Assembly: GCA_944332995.1 (NCBI GenBank)
Contig: CALVKR010000006.1
Coordinates: 45,940 to 109,939, forward strand
Length of the DNA: 64,000 nt
Direction of reading: 5' to 3'
From: an uncultured Clostridia bacterium
GTDB lineage: Bacteria > Bacillota > Clostridia > Christensenellales > CAG-917
Below the pieces are notes generated by a model. That model made no database searches and had not been told where the DNA came from. It worked only from the letters and a program-made list of their open reading frames with translations. Positions 55,844 through 63,997 of the stretch are shown here, one piece after another. Position numbers and translations under genes: made by a program. Numbering within the stretch: position 1 is the first letter of the stretch; every line of letters begins with the position of its first letter.

Positions 55844-56530
55844 ATGAAAAAATCCATAGAAGTAAAGGCCCAATCGGTTGACCTTGCAATCGAGGAAGGG
55901 CTCAGTCAGTTAAATACGACAAAGGACAGAGTAGACGTTGAGGTGCTTTCCGAGGGCGGACTCTTTTCAAAGGCGCAGGTAAGGCTCACCTTAAAGCCTA
56001 CGGCGGCGGAAGTGGTTGAAGATTTTTGCAACAACCTTCTCGAAAAAATGCACATCAAAGCAGAGGCGGTTGTCACAGAGGAAGACTCGGTCATCAAAAT
56101 CGACATAATGGGCGACGAGGCGTCGCACGCAATAGGCTACAGAGGCGAAACGCTCGACGCCATACAGTATCTCGCCCTTACCGTTTTAAATCAGGGGCAT
56201 CAATTCAAAAAGGTGGTAGTCAATACCGGTTGCTACCGTGAAAAGAGAGAACAAACCCTCATATCGCTTGCCAACCGTCTTGCAGACAAGGCGTATCGCA
56301 CGGGAAAGAAAGTGGTGCTCGAACCGATGAATCCGTTTGAAAGACGCATCATTCACACTGCTATCCAGGACAGCGCCAAAGCGACGACCGCGAGCGAGGG
56401 CGAGGAACCTCTCCGTCACGTCGTCATTATTCCCAAGAGCGGCGGAACGCCCAAAAACGGCGACACTGTCAAGAAAAAGAGAACGGGTATGCCCAAATTC
56501 AAGAGTTTCGGTTATAAGAGAGGCTTTTAA
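55844..56530 (+). CDS. jag: RNA-binding protein KhpB/Jag (EloR)
   Basis: 228 residues: Jag-N domain (1-50; EVKAQSVDLAIEEGLSQL), KH-II domain (about 75-150; IDIMGDEASHAIGYRGETLDAIQYL) and R3H domain (about 150-210; MNPFERRIIHTAIQD). Regulates cell elongation in streptococci, with partner KhpA. Ribosome binding site AAGGAG. Standard neighbour of yidC. Confidence 0.94.
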   Translation: MKKSIEVKAQSVDLAIEEGLSQLNTTKDRVDVEVLSEGGLFSKAQVRLTLKPTAAEVVEDFCNNLLEKMHIKAEAVVTEEDSVIKIDIMGDEASHAIGYRGETLDAIQYLALTVLNQGHQFKKVVVNTGCYREKREQTLISLANRLADKAYRTGKKVVLEPMNPFERRIIHTAIQDSAKATTASEGEEPLRHVVIIPKSGGTPKNGDTVKKKRTGMPKFKSFGYKRGF

Positions 56531-56539
56531 TCCGATTAA

Positions 56540-57838
56540 ATGAAAACCATCGTAGCAATTTCAACGCCGTCGGGAAAGGGCGGTATAGGTATAGTCAGAC
56601 TTAGCGGTGACGACGCTTTAGCGATAGCAAAGAGCGTGTTTACGGTTAAGTCTTTTTCTATTGAGCCGAATTATATGTATTTCGGCACTTTTTCGGGCAA
56701 AGATTTTTCCGATAACGGGTATCTCGTATATTTCAAAGCGCCCCGCTCGTTCACGGGCGAGGACGTAGTCGAGCTTCAGCTCCACGGCGGAAACCGTATT
56801 TTAGAGGGCGCCGTAGAGGAGTGTATAGCCAAAGGCGCCACCGCCGCCGACAGAGGAGAGTTTACCAAGAGGGCGTATCTCAACGGCAAACTTGCCTTAG
56901 CGGACGCCGAGGCGGTCATAGATATGATAAACGCCGAAAGCGCCGCCGCAGTTAGGGCAGGCTTCAGGCAAATGCAGGGCTACCTCGCAAGAGAGGTAAA
57001 ACATTTCGAGGATATGCTTTTAAACCTCATATCCGCTTTAGAGGCGTCGCTCGACTATCCCGACGAAATGGAGGACGAGGTGCTGCCGTCCATTCCCGAA
57101 GTTACCGAAAAGGTAAAGGAAAACTTAAGCCGTCTTATATCTTCCGCAAGGGAAGGCAGGCTCGTCAAATCTGGCGTAAACGTTGCGCTTATCGGTGAAA
57201 CGAACGTGGGAAAATCTTCCCTTTTAAACAGGCTTGTCGGCTGCGACAGGGCAATCGTCACGGATATAGCAGGCACGACGAGGGATACGATAGAGGCGGC
57301 GATAGAGCATAACGGCGTAAAGATAAACTTTATCGACACGGCAGGAATCCGTCAAAGCGACGATATGATAGAAATGGCGGGCGTAGAGCGCTCGAAAGTC
57401 ACGGCGGAAGGAGCGGACGTGGTCATAAACGTGGTGGATTCCACAAAGGACGAAAAACCGCTTTACACCTCGGACGAAAAGACTGTGTTTAACGTATACA
57501 ACAAATGCGACCTCAGCAAAAAGGACGTCAAACGGCAGGGCAACGACTTTTTCGTATCCGCAAAATACGACAAGGGCGTTTCGCTTATCCTCGACGCAAT
57601 AGCGGATATCTGCCTGAGCGGTGAAACGGAAAACGGCTCCACAGTGACGAGTGCAAGGCATCTTTCCGCCCTTTTAAGAGCGAAAAATTCTTTGCAATCG
57701 GTGGATATATCCGCTCCCGTCGATTGCATACTTATCGATTTAAAAGCGGCGCTTTCGGCGCTCGGCGAGATAACGGGCTCGAGTGCGAGCGAAGAAGTGG
57801 TTGACGCCATATTCAAAAACTTTTGTGTGGGAAAATAA
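56540..57838 (+). CDS. mnmE: tRNA modification GTPase MnmE (TrmE)
   Basis: Works with MnmG to place (carboxymethyl)aminomethyl on U34 of tRNAs. 432 residues: N-terminal tetrahydrofolate-binding domain (1-115), helical part, inserted G domain with GETNVGKSSLLNRLV, DIAGTTRDTIE, DTAG, and C-terminal FCVGK with the conserved Cys. No ribosome binding site; follows jag by 9 bp. Confidence 0.96.
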   Translation: MKTIVAISTPSGKGGIGIVRLSGDDALAIAKSVFTVKSFSIEPNYMYFGTFSGKDFSDNGYLVYFKAPRSFTGEDVVELQLHGGNRILEGAVEECIAKGATAADRGEFTKRAYLNGKLALADAEAVIDMINAESAAAVRAGFRQMQGYLAREVKHFEDMLLNLISALEASLDYPDEMEDEVLPSIPEVTEKVKENLSRLISSAREGRLVKSGVNVALIGETNVGKSSLLNRLVGCDRAIVTDIAGTTRDTIEAAIEHNGVKINFIDTAGIRQSDDMIEMAGVERSKVTAEGADVVINVVDSTKDEKPLYTSDEKTVFNVYNKCDLSKKDVKRQGNDFFVSAKYDKGVSLILDAIADICLSGETENGSTVTSARHLSALLRAKNSLQSVDISAPVDCILIDLKAALSALGEITGSSASEEVVDAIFKNFCVGK

Positions 57839-57839
57839 T

Positions 57840-59672
57840 ATGCGCTATGACGTTATAGTGGTGGGCGGCGGCCATGCCGGGATAGAGGCGGCGCTCGCTT
57901 CCGCAAGATTGAAACTTAATACTTTAATGCTTGCCATAAGCAAAGACGGAATAGGGCTTATGCCGTGCAATCCCGCTATCGGCGGAACGGCAAAAGGACA
58001 TCTTGTCAGGGAAGTGGACGCACTCGGCGGCGGTATGGGTATCGTTGCAGACAAGTCGCTTCTTCAGATAAAAATGCTGAACCGTGCAAAAGGTCCTGCC
58101 GTCTTTTCTCTTAGAGGACAGGCGGATAAGGCGCTGTATCACGAAAATATGTTAAAATATCTGCTCGGGCAGGAAAACCTCACCGTTTCGGAAGGCGAGG
58201 CGGACGAGCTTATTTTGGACGGCGACACGGTTGTCGGCGTAGTCTGCAAAGGAGAAAAGATATATTCAAAGGCGGTCGTGCTTTGCACGGGCGTCTATAT
58301 GAAGGGCAGGATAATCACGGGCGACTATATTTTGGAGAGCGGACCGTGGGGCTATGCGCCGTCGGAAAAACTGAGCGACAGCCTCAGGGCGGCAGGGCTC
58401 GAACTTGTCCGCTTTAAGACGGGCACTCCCGCAAGGATTTACCGTGACAGTATCGATTTTGATAAAACGGAAATTCAGAACGGCGAAGACGTCCCCCCTT
58501 TCAGTTTTATGACGGAGGGCAAAATAGAAAACGTCGAACCGTGCTATCTTACCTACACCAACGAAAAAACGCACAAGATTATCATGGACAACATAGACCG
58601 CTCGCCCCTCTACAACGGCTCTATATCGGGTATAGGTCCGAGATACTGCCCGTCGATAGAAACCAAGGTCATGCGGTTTGCCGACAAAGAAAGGCATCAG
58701 ATATTTATTGAGCCGGAAGGATATAAAAGCGATGAAATGTATATCCAGGGTATGTCGTCGTCGCTTCCGCACGACGTGCAGGAAAAAATGTATCGCACGA
58801 TAAAGGGGCTCGAACACTGCCGTTTTGCAAGATACGCCTATGCCATCGAATACGACTGTCTGAATCCTTTGCAACTCGACAGCTCGCTAAAAGTCAAAAA
58901 ATTAAACGGACTTTACTGCGGCGGTCAGATAAACGGAAGCAGCGGCTATGAAGAGGCGGCGGCGCAGGGACTTGTCGCGGGAGCAAACGCTGCGCTTTGG
59001 GTGTTAGGAAAGCAGCCGCTCGTCTTAAGACGGGACGAGGCGTATATAGGCGTGCTTATCGACGACCTCGTCACTAAGGGCACAAACGAGCCATACAGAA
59101 TGATGACGGCAAGAGCGGAGCACCGCATTTATCTGAGGCAGGACAACGCCGACGTCCGTCTTACCCCGATAGGCGAAAAATTCGGGCTCGTCACTCCCGA
59201 AAGAGTGAAAAAACTAAACGAAAAGCTAAGGCAGATGTCCGAGCTTGAAAAGGTCATGGATAAACCCTTGCCCAAAGCACCTCTTGGCGCAATATGCGAA
59301 AAGATAGGCGACAAGACGGCATTGACTTTGCACGACCTTGTAAAACGCCCCGATTTCAAGTCGGAATATTTAAAACAAAACGGTCTGTTTGAAGAATACT
59401 CCGACGAGGTGCTCGAAGCGTTTGCCGTGGAAAAGAAATACGAGGGATATTTAAAGAAACAGCAAAAGGCTATAGCGGAACAAAAACGGCTCGAAGATAA
59501 GCTCCTGCCCGAAGATATCGATTATCTCAAAATAGGAGGGCTCAGGCTCGAGGCGAGGCAAAAACTCGACGAGATCCGACCCAAAAACCTAGGGCAGGCA
59601 AGCAGAATATCAGGCGTGTCCCCTGCGGACATTTCCGTGCTCATCGTCCACCTTGCAAGCCTGAAAAAATAG
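57840..59672 (+). CDS. mnmG: tRNA uridine 5-carboxymethylaminomethyl modification enzyme MnmG (GidA)
   Basis: FAD-dependent partner of MnmE, 610 residues from the ATG at 57840, one base after the mnmE stop; the frame is open further up inside mnmE. Dinucleotide fold YDVIVVGGGHAGIEAALAS, MPCNPAIGGTAKGHLVREVDALGG, LCTGVYMKGRIITGD, and GLYCGGQINGSSGYEEAAAQGLVAG match the family. C-terminal helical domain ends ASRISGVSPADISVLIVHL. Last gene of the operon. Confidence 0.97.
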   Translation: MRYDVIVVGGGHAGIEAALASARLKLNTLMLAISKDGIGLMPCNPAIGGTAKGHLVREVDALGGGMGIVADKSLLQIKMLNRAKGPAVFSLRGQADKALYHENMLKYLLGQENLTVSEGEADELILDGDTVVGVVCKGEKIYSKAVVLCTGVYMKGRIITGDYILESGPWGYAPSEKLSDSLRAAGLELVRFKTGTPARIYRDSIDFDKTEIQNGEDVPPFSFMTEGKIENVEPCYLTYTNEKTHKIIMDNIDRSPLYNGSISGIGPRYCPSIETKVMRFADKERHQIFIEPEGYKSDEMYIQGMSSSLPHDVQEKMYRTIKGLEHCRFARYAYAIEYDCLNPLQLDSSLKVKKLNGLYCGGQINGSSGYEEAAAQGLVAGANAALWVLGKQPLVLRRDEAYIGVLIDDLVTKGTNEPYRMMTARAEHRIYLRQDNADVRLTPIGEKFGLVTPERVKKLNEKLRQMSELEKVMDKPLPKAPLGAICEKIGDKTALTLHDLVKRPDFKSEYLKQNGLFEEYSDEVLEAFAVEKKYEGYLKKQQKAIAEQKRLEDKLLPEDIDYLKIGGLRLEARQKLDEIRPKNLGQASRISGVSPADISVLIVHLASLKK

Positions 59673-59684
59673 AAAATAAAAATT

Positions 59685-59710
59685 AAAGCGACTTTGAAAG
59701 TCGCTTTTTT
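59685..59710 (+). terminator. Terminator after mnmG
   Basis: AAAGCGACTTT-GA-AAGTCGCTTTTTT. Closes the rpmH-mnmG operon. Confidence 0.92.
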
Positions 59711-59785
59711 AATGTTATAGACTGCGGACGGGATAGGGAACATAAAACGCATTGCGTTAAGGATATGAATACACAAAACAATAAA

Positions 59786-59852
59786 GTCAATCGGTATAAA
59801 GGTCAATCGGTATAAATACAGACAATCGGTATAAAGGTCAATCGGTATATTG
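59786..59852. repeat. 16-bp tandem repeat, four copies
   Basis: GTCAATCGGTATAAAG-like units at 59786-59801, 59802-59817, 59821-59836 and 59837-59852, arranged as two pairs with 3 bp between. Slippage is the likely origin. Confidence 0.85.
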
Positions 59853-59897
59853 TCGCAGAGATAATTTTTCAGAAAAAAAACGGAAAATAAAAACCCG

Positions 59898-60003
59898 TAT
59901 AAAACGAAACGACACAATATAAATCGTGTCGTTTCGTCTTTATGATAAGGGGGAAAATTATGAGCAATTTATGCTGTATCAATCGCTATCAGCTCTTGAT
60001 TAC
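59898..60003 (-). ncRNA. Candidate small regulatory RNA with C-rich linker
   Basis: About 106 nt on the minus strand from the promoter at 60010-60038. From the 5' end: hairpin AGCGATT/AATTGCT (7 pairs, positions 59987-59963), a single-stranded linker containing TTTTCCCCCTTATC (about 59957-59944), then a terminator hairpin ACGAAACGACAC/GTGTCGTTTCGT (59937-59904) followed by TTTTAT. Two hairpins around a C-rich stretch that complements Shine-Dalgarno sequences is the layout of Bacillota trans-acting small RNAs such as RsaE/RoxS. The promoter is perfect; the T-run is short. No homology known to me. Confidence 0.55.
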
Positions 60004-60009
60004 GCTATG

Positions 60010-60038
60010 ATAATAGCACCATATATTTCTATTGTCAA
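60010..60038 (-). promoter_or_regulatory. Strong promoter of the candidate small RNA
   Basis: Minus strand TTGACA (60038-60033), 17-bp spacer, TATTAT (60015-60010). There is no protein gene downstream on this strand before mnmG's end, so it must drive an RNA. Confidence 0.75.
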
Positions 60039-60535
60039 CAAAAAAAACAAAATTTTTTTAAAAAATTTTAAAAAATGACAAAATAACGCAAAATAATGCA
60101 AAAATAGTTAAAATTTTAACAAATTTAAGATATATAATAAAAATTTTTGTCACTTTTGTTGAAAAACGGTGTTTTTTATTTCTTATGAGGGTATGATGAT
60201 TTCCCAAACTTAAAAAAACGTAAAATAAAAACCGCAAAAAGCGGTTTCAATTTATCTTGAGTTTTAGTTTATATATTTTAAATTTTAAATATTCACTTTA
60301 AATATTCTTTATAATTTCTGTTTGAATATTTCATTTTAAATATTTTTTTATATCTTTTTTTTATATTCCTATTTATACGTTTTTTGGGATATTCCGTTTT
60401 AAATATTCCGTGCCGATTGTTATATTCGGCTTTTTAAAACTTTTCGGCTTAATATGTTCTATATCAAATCACGCAAGAAGAATATCGCTCGGCACGGCAA
60501 GCTGTTGTGACGTTTTGTCTTTAAATAGAATACAA
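60039..60535. other. A/T-rich intergenic region before trxB end
   Basis: About 500 bp. AAACCGC-AAAA-AGCGGTTT around 60226-60248 is a hairpin, perhaps a terminator. From 60250 to 60440 the word TTTTAAATATTC recurs in worn form at least five times. No gene seen. Confidence 0.5.
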
Positions 60536-61444
60536 CTATTTCAAGCCGTTTTCCGTTAGATATTTTATAGCGCTGTTTGCCGCAATCGCTCCGTCGGAGG
60601 CGGCGGTAACGACTTGCCTTAACGGCTTTTGTCTTAAATCGCCTGCCGCAAAAACTCCCTCGAAAGCCGTTGACATATCCTCTTTTGTTATGACGTAGCC
60701 CTGTGCGTCAAGCTCGAGCCAGTCAAAAGCCTTCGACTCGGGAACCTGTCCCACCGCCACGAAAAGTCCGTCAACTTGCAAAGAGGAAAGCTCGCCCGTT
60801 TTTACGTTTTTCAAGGTGAGCGATTCTACGCTGTCGTCTCCGTTGATATTTTCGACGACGCTGTCCCAAATTATTTTCACTCCGCTCTTAAGCAGGGCGT
60901 CGGCAAGCGTCTTTTCCGCTCTTAAAGCGTCTCTGCGGTGAATAAGGTAAACCTCGCTTGCAAAATTCTTGAGGTAGAGTGCGTCTTCCACCGCCGTATT
61001 GCCGCCGCCGTTGACGGCGACTTTCTTGCCTTTAAAAAACGCTCCGTCGCAGGTGGCGCAATATGAAACGCCCTTGCCCGTCAATCTCGCTTCCGCCTCG
61101 AGGTTAAGTTTTCTCGGATACGCCCCCGTCGCTATTATAAGAGCGCCGTAAGATATCTCGTCCGAGGCAAGTTTGACTTTTTTGTTTTTGACGTCGACGC
61201 TTTGCACCTCGTCGAAAATAAACTGAGCGCCAAATCCCTCGGCTTGGTTCATCATTTTCATGGCAAGCTCATAGCCGCTTTCTTTATCCACGCCGGGATA
61301 GTTTTCGATTTCGGACGTCAAAACTATCTGACCGCCCGGAGCCTGTTTTTCAATGACGGCGGTGGTAAGTCCGCCTCTCGTTCCGTAGATTGCGGCACTA
61401 AGTCCGGCAGGACCGCCGCCGATGATGACCAAATCGAAGTTCAT
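60536..61444 (-). CDS. trxB: Thioredoxin reductase (NADPH)
   Basis: Flavoprotein that reduces thioredoxin; 302 residues, low-molecular-weight class. FAD-binding LVIIGGGPAGLSAAIYGTRGG, redox pair in YCATCDGAFFKG, NAD(P) fold VAVNGGGNTAVEDALYL with HRRDALRAEKTL, and C-terminal VFAAGDLRQKPLRQVVTAASDGAIAA. VNGGGNTA has Asn where most TrxB read GGGDSA. Ribosome binding site AAAGGAAGG. Single gene. Confidence 0.95.
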   Translation of the reverse strand: MNFDLVIIGGGPAGLSAAIYGTRGGLTTAVIEKQAPGGQIVLTSEIENYPGVDKESGYELAMKMMNQAEGFGAQFIFDEVQSVDVKNKKVKLASDEISYGALIIATGAYPRKLNLEAEARLTGKGVSYCATCDGAFFKGKKVAVNGGGNTAVEDALYLKNFASEVYLIHRRDALRAEKTLADALLKSGVKIIWDSVVENINGDDSVESLTLKNVKTGELSSLQVDGLFVAVGQVPESKAFDWLELDAQGYVITKEDMSTAFEGVFAAGDLRQKPLRQVVTAASDGAIAANSAIKYLTENGLK

Positions 61445-61641
61445 AATCCTTCCTTTAATTCCCGAACTGCCGAGTTGTTATTCCGGACGGCGAAAAGGGG
61501 AATTCGGTAAATTTTTTTATATATTATAGTATAATACAAATACGGTCACATATTTTTATGGACACTCTATTTGATTAGATGTTTTTGGTTGAATGCGTAA
61601 CAAAAAATAAGCCGTGAAAATAATTCTATCTTGGCATTACT

Positions 61642-61833
61642 TTAATTTTTACGCTCGTGCCATTTTGGACAAGCCGAAGTCATAGCGGGGTTAATATTAC
61701 CTTTCCCTCGAGCCCCGATTTTACAAACGTGACTTGTATTATCATACTCAATAATGCTTCCCTTTAAGGTAGCCTTTCCACCAAAATATTGGCAAGTGCA
61801 ACAATATTTGCTTGTTTTTGAAATTGAACTCAT
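61642..61833 (-). CDS. Small cysteine-rich protein
   Basis: Not recognised. 63 residues, GAGGA ribosome binding site 7 nt before the ATG. Cysteines at residues 11, 12, 14, 37 and 55 in a pattern C-C-x-C-Q-Y-F-G-G, then VCKIG, then SACPKWHE suggest a metal-binding knob. It starts 17 bp after a 55-residue gene on the same strand. Together with the nuclease gene upstream it forms an accessory patch. Function unknown. Confidence 0.65.
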   Translation of the reverse strand: MSSISKTSKYCCTCQYFGGKATLKGSIIEYDNTSHVCKIGARGKGNINPAMTSACPKWHERKN

Positions 61834-61850
61834 ATTATTCCTCGCTTAAA

Positions 61851-62018
61851 TTATTTTTCAATCAAATCATAAAATTTGAATTGAGAAGTTTTTAATTTGT
61901 TTTGCGCCCAATTAACCACATAGTTACGATCACCGATTACAGTTTCGGTAAAAGCAGGGCTACCTGTTTTATATGTCCCCTCATTAAGATAATATCTAAT
62001 TAACAATTGTTTTGTCAT
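61851..62018 (-). CDS. 55-residue hypothetical protein
   Basis: Not recognised. Begins MTKQLLIRYYLNEGTYKTG and ends SQFKFYDLIEK; aromatic-rich (7 Tyr/Phe/Trp within the last 30 residues). Weak ribosome binding site GAAGAA about 7 nt before the ATG. Its clean open frame, its spacing of 17 bp to the downstream cysteine-rich gene and of 71 bp from the nuclease gene support it as a real gene of the same unit. Confidence 0.5.
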   Translation of the reverse strand: MTKQLLIRYYLNEGTYKTGSPAFTETVIGDRNYVVNWAQNKLKTSQFKFYDLIEK

Positions 62019-62089
62019 ATAAAATTCTTCTAAATTCTTATATCCATATAATACTATAATTTTTATTCATATATGGGACGAAGAGAGTG

Positions 62090-63997
62090 CTAAAAATTCA
62101 TCTGTTCAACGATTGTCTTGGCTTTTGCAAGATCCATTTTGATATCCTCGAAAACCATCTCATATCTGCTGTTTTCTTTAGTCAGATTATAATATTGGTA
62201 AACAAATATATAATCATTGCTCCCTTCTCCATAACTATCAAATAATTTTTTCATAGAGGTCATCCTGCCGAATATTGTGCGCTCCTTGTGCTTGCAATTA
62301 AAATTCGCATCAAACCAACATCCCTTAAATTTTTCAAAAATTTCCTTACCGTGGTGCGTTCCATTTTGTTGTACTAAAAGTCTATACTGATTTCCTTCAA
62401 TTTGTATACCAATCGTGAGGTATTCGTGAAATTTATCCTGCCAATTCGTGAACCTTATGTCAAGCGTTGCTTTCCCGTTATTGAAACTTTGCCCGATTTC
62501 AAGCCGAAACCCAACAGGGCATAATCTTTCGAGTTGTTCTTTTTTCGAATCAAGGTAATGAATAAAGCGAGAGCCTTGCAATTTGATATACATATCTTCG
62601 ATGCGTAAATCACGCAATTTCTCGTTAAAATCATCGGCATCGTTGTCTCCCCAATACCAAACAACCTCCCTGTTTTTCGCTAAGGCTTCATATAATACGC
62701 CATACATTGCATTGATTATGTTACAATACTCCTCAATTTGCGGCAAATGTTTTTTGATAATATCGCTTGCGCTTTGTCTGGCAAACTCCATTATTTTTTT
62801 CGATATCGTCGCATAATCGATGAAACTCCAAACGACCTTCTTTGTATTGCTTCGATTTTCAAGTTTTATTTGATCCTCTCCAAGGTTGTTTTCAATTCCC
62901 GTGATCACGCCTTGCAGCATGGTGTTTTCCCATAAATTTTCCGTATAATCTTCTAACTGTTCTTTCCGTTGCAGTGATTTGATTTTATTTTCAATGACAT
63001 AATAATATTTTTCTTTTTTATCGGTATAACCGATTTTTTGCAGCCAAATAATAACGTCGCGATGCCGGCATTCTCTACTGACTCCAAGCACTTTAAAAGT
63101 ATCCTGTTGAAAATGAGGAAAAAACACCTTTACAAAGTTGTGGTCGTTTTCAATAAGCCATGCCCATACATTTGAATGATAAAGCTCTTTGGAACCCAAT
63201 GACATTTGGAAAAGCAATGAGCTTTTCAAAAAGTTCACGTTTGTTCCCGTAAACACATTATTCTCGGAACGCCAGCGCATGCAAACATTTTCTTCCAAAG
63301 TTTTTCCGTCTTGTATGATTGTTGCTAAATAACATTGTTCAGTTCGCTCAATGTTTATGGAAGTATGAATGCTTTCGGCAAGTTCGTTTTTACCTCTGAT
63401 GCAATCGGGGATAATGATATAAATATGAAACTTGTACGCATTTTCAAATGCTTCTTTAACGGCAGCAAAATCCAAGCCGCTGTCATTTAATACGTCTTCG
63501 GAAAGAGGTCCGCAGTAACCCTCAAAGATATACAATCTCGGATGCTTTGCTAAATATTCCTTATATTCTCCGAATGAGTATATGTAACCGGAATATTTGC
63601 GTTCATCTTCCGTCATTCCCGACAGCTTAATAAGCGTATTCTTGACTGAGTTATAGTAATGCAAAAGATCATATATTGCAACGCAAGGATCGGTGATATA
63701 TTCATGAGCAAAAGGTATATCATTAAAGCTCCAACTATAACAGCTACCCACACAACTGACGCATAAGAAGTATTTTTGGCGCAGTATCTGTTCCCTTGCT
63801 TTAAGCATACTGAAAAGAGATGTGTTGCAAACGGAACTTATGCCAGTCGTGCCATACATGGCGATACTTTTAGCCTTTACCAAATCAAGATATAATAGCT
63901 CATTGTTATGCTTGCCGACATATACGGGTAATTCCATATCGGAAGGAGCAGAGGTTATTATTTTTTCATATTCTTCTTTTGAAATGGGCTCGTTCAT
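62090..63997 (-). CDS. Degenerate FtsK-like domain fused to PD-(D/E)XK nuclease
   Basis: 635 residues from an ATG 3 bp from the window end, so it may be longer. Residues 20-205 align by eye with the FtsK/SpoIIIE motor: LPVYVGK, DLVKAKSIAMYGTTGISSV at the Walker A place, NDIPFAHEYITDP where FtsK has a 'IPHLL-VITDP' turn, LYIFEG at Walker B, YKFHIYIIIP near the end. The Lys and Ser/Thr of Walker A are Ser55 and Val56, and Walker B lacks its Asp-Glu, so it is not an active ATPase. Residues 260-360 form a PD-(D/E)XK nuclease: Glu271, Asp314 (RHRDVIIW), Glu336-x-Lys338 (VIENKIKS), Gln347. The remaining part is unassigned. Likely defence-related. Confidence 0.7.
   Translation of the reverse strand: MNEPISKEEYEKIITSAPSDMELPVYVGKHNNELLYLDLVKAKSIAMYGTTGISSVCNTSLFSMLKAREQILRQKYFLCVSCVGSCYSWSFNDIPFAHEYITDPCVAIYDLLHYYNSVKNTLIKLSGMTEDERKYSGYIYSFGEYKEYLAKHPRLYIFEGYCGPLSEDVLNDSGLDFAAVKEAFENAYKFHIYIIIPDCIRGKNELAESIHTSINIERTEQCYLATIIQDGKTLEENVCMRWRSENNVFTGTNVNFLKSSLLFQMSLGSKELYHSNVWAWLIENDHNFVKVFFPHFQQDTFKVLGVSRECRHRDVIIWLQKIGYTDKKEKYYYVIENKIKSLQRKEQLEDYTENLWENTMLQGVITGIENNLGEDQIKLENRSNTKKVVWSFIDYATISKKIMEFARQSASDIIKKHLPQIEEYCNIINAMYGVLYEALAKNREVVWYWGDNDADDFNEKLRDLRIEDMYIKLQGSRFIHYLDSKKEQLERLCPVGFRLEIGQSFNNGKATLDIRFTNWQDKFHEYLTIGIQIEGNQYRLLVQQNGTHHGKEIFEKFKGCWFDANFNCKHKERTIFGRMTSMKKLFDSYGEGSNDYIFVYQYYNLTKENSRYEMVFEDIKMDLAKAKTIVEQMNF

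Noticed and set aside
59960..60010. 16-codon frame MSNLCCINRYQLLITL with an AAGGGGG upstream, on the + strand
   Set aside because: The G-run is the complement of the C-rich linker of the minus-strand small RNA, which has a perfect promoter; there is no + strand promoter or downstream gene to regulate.
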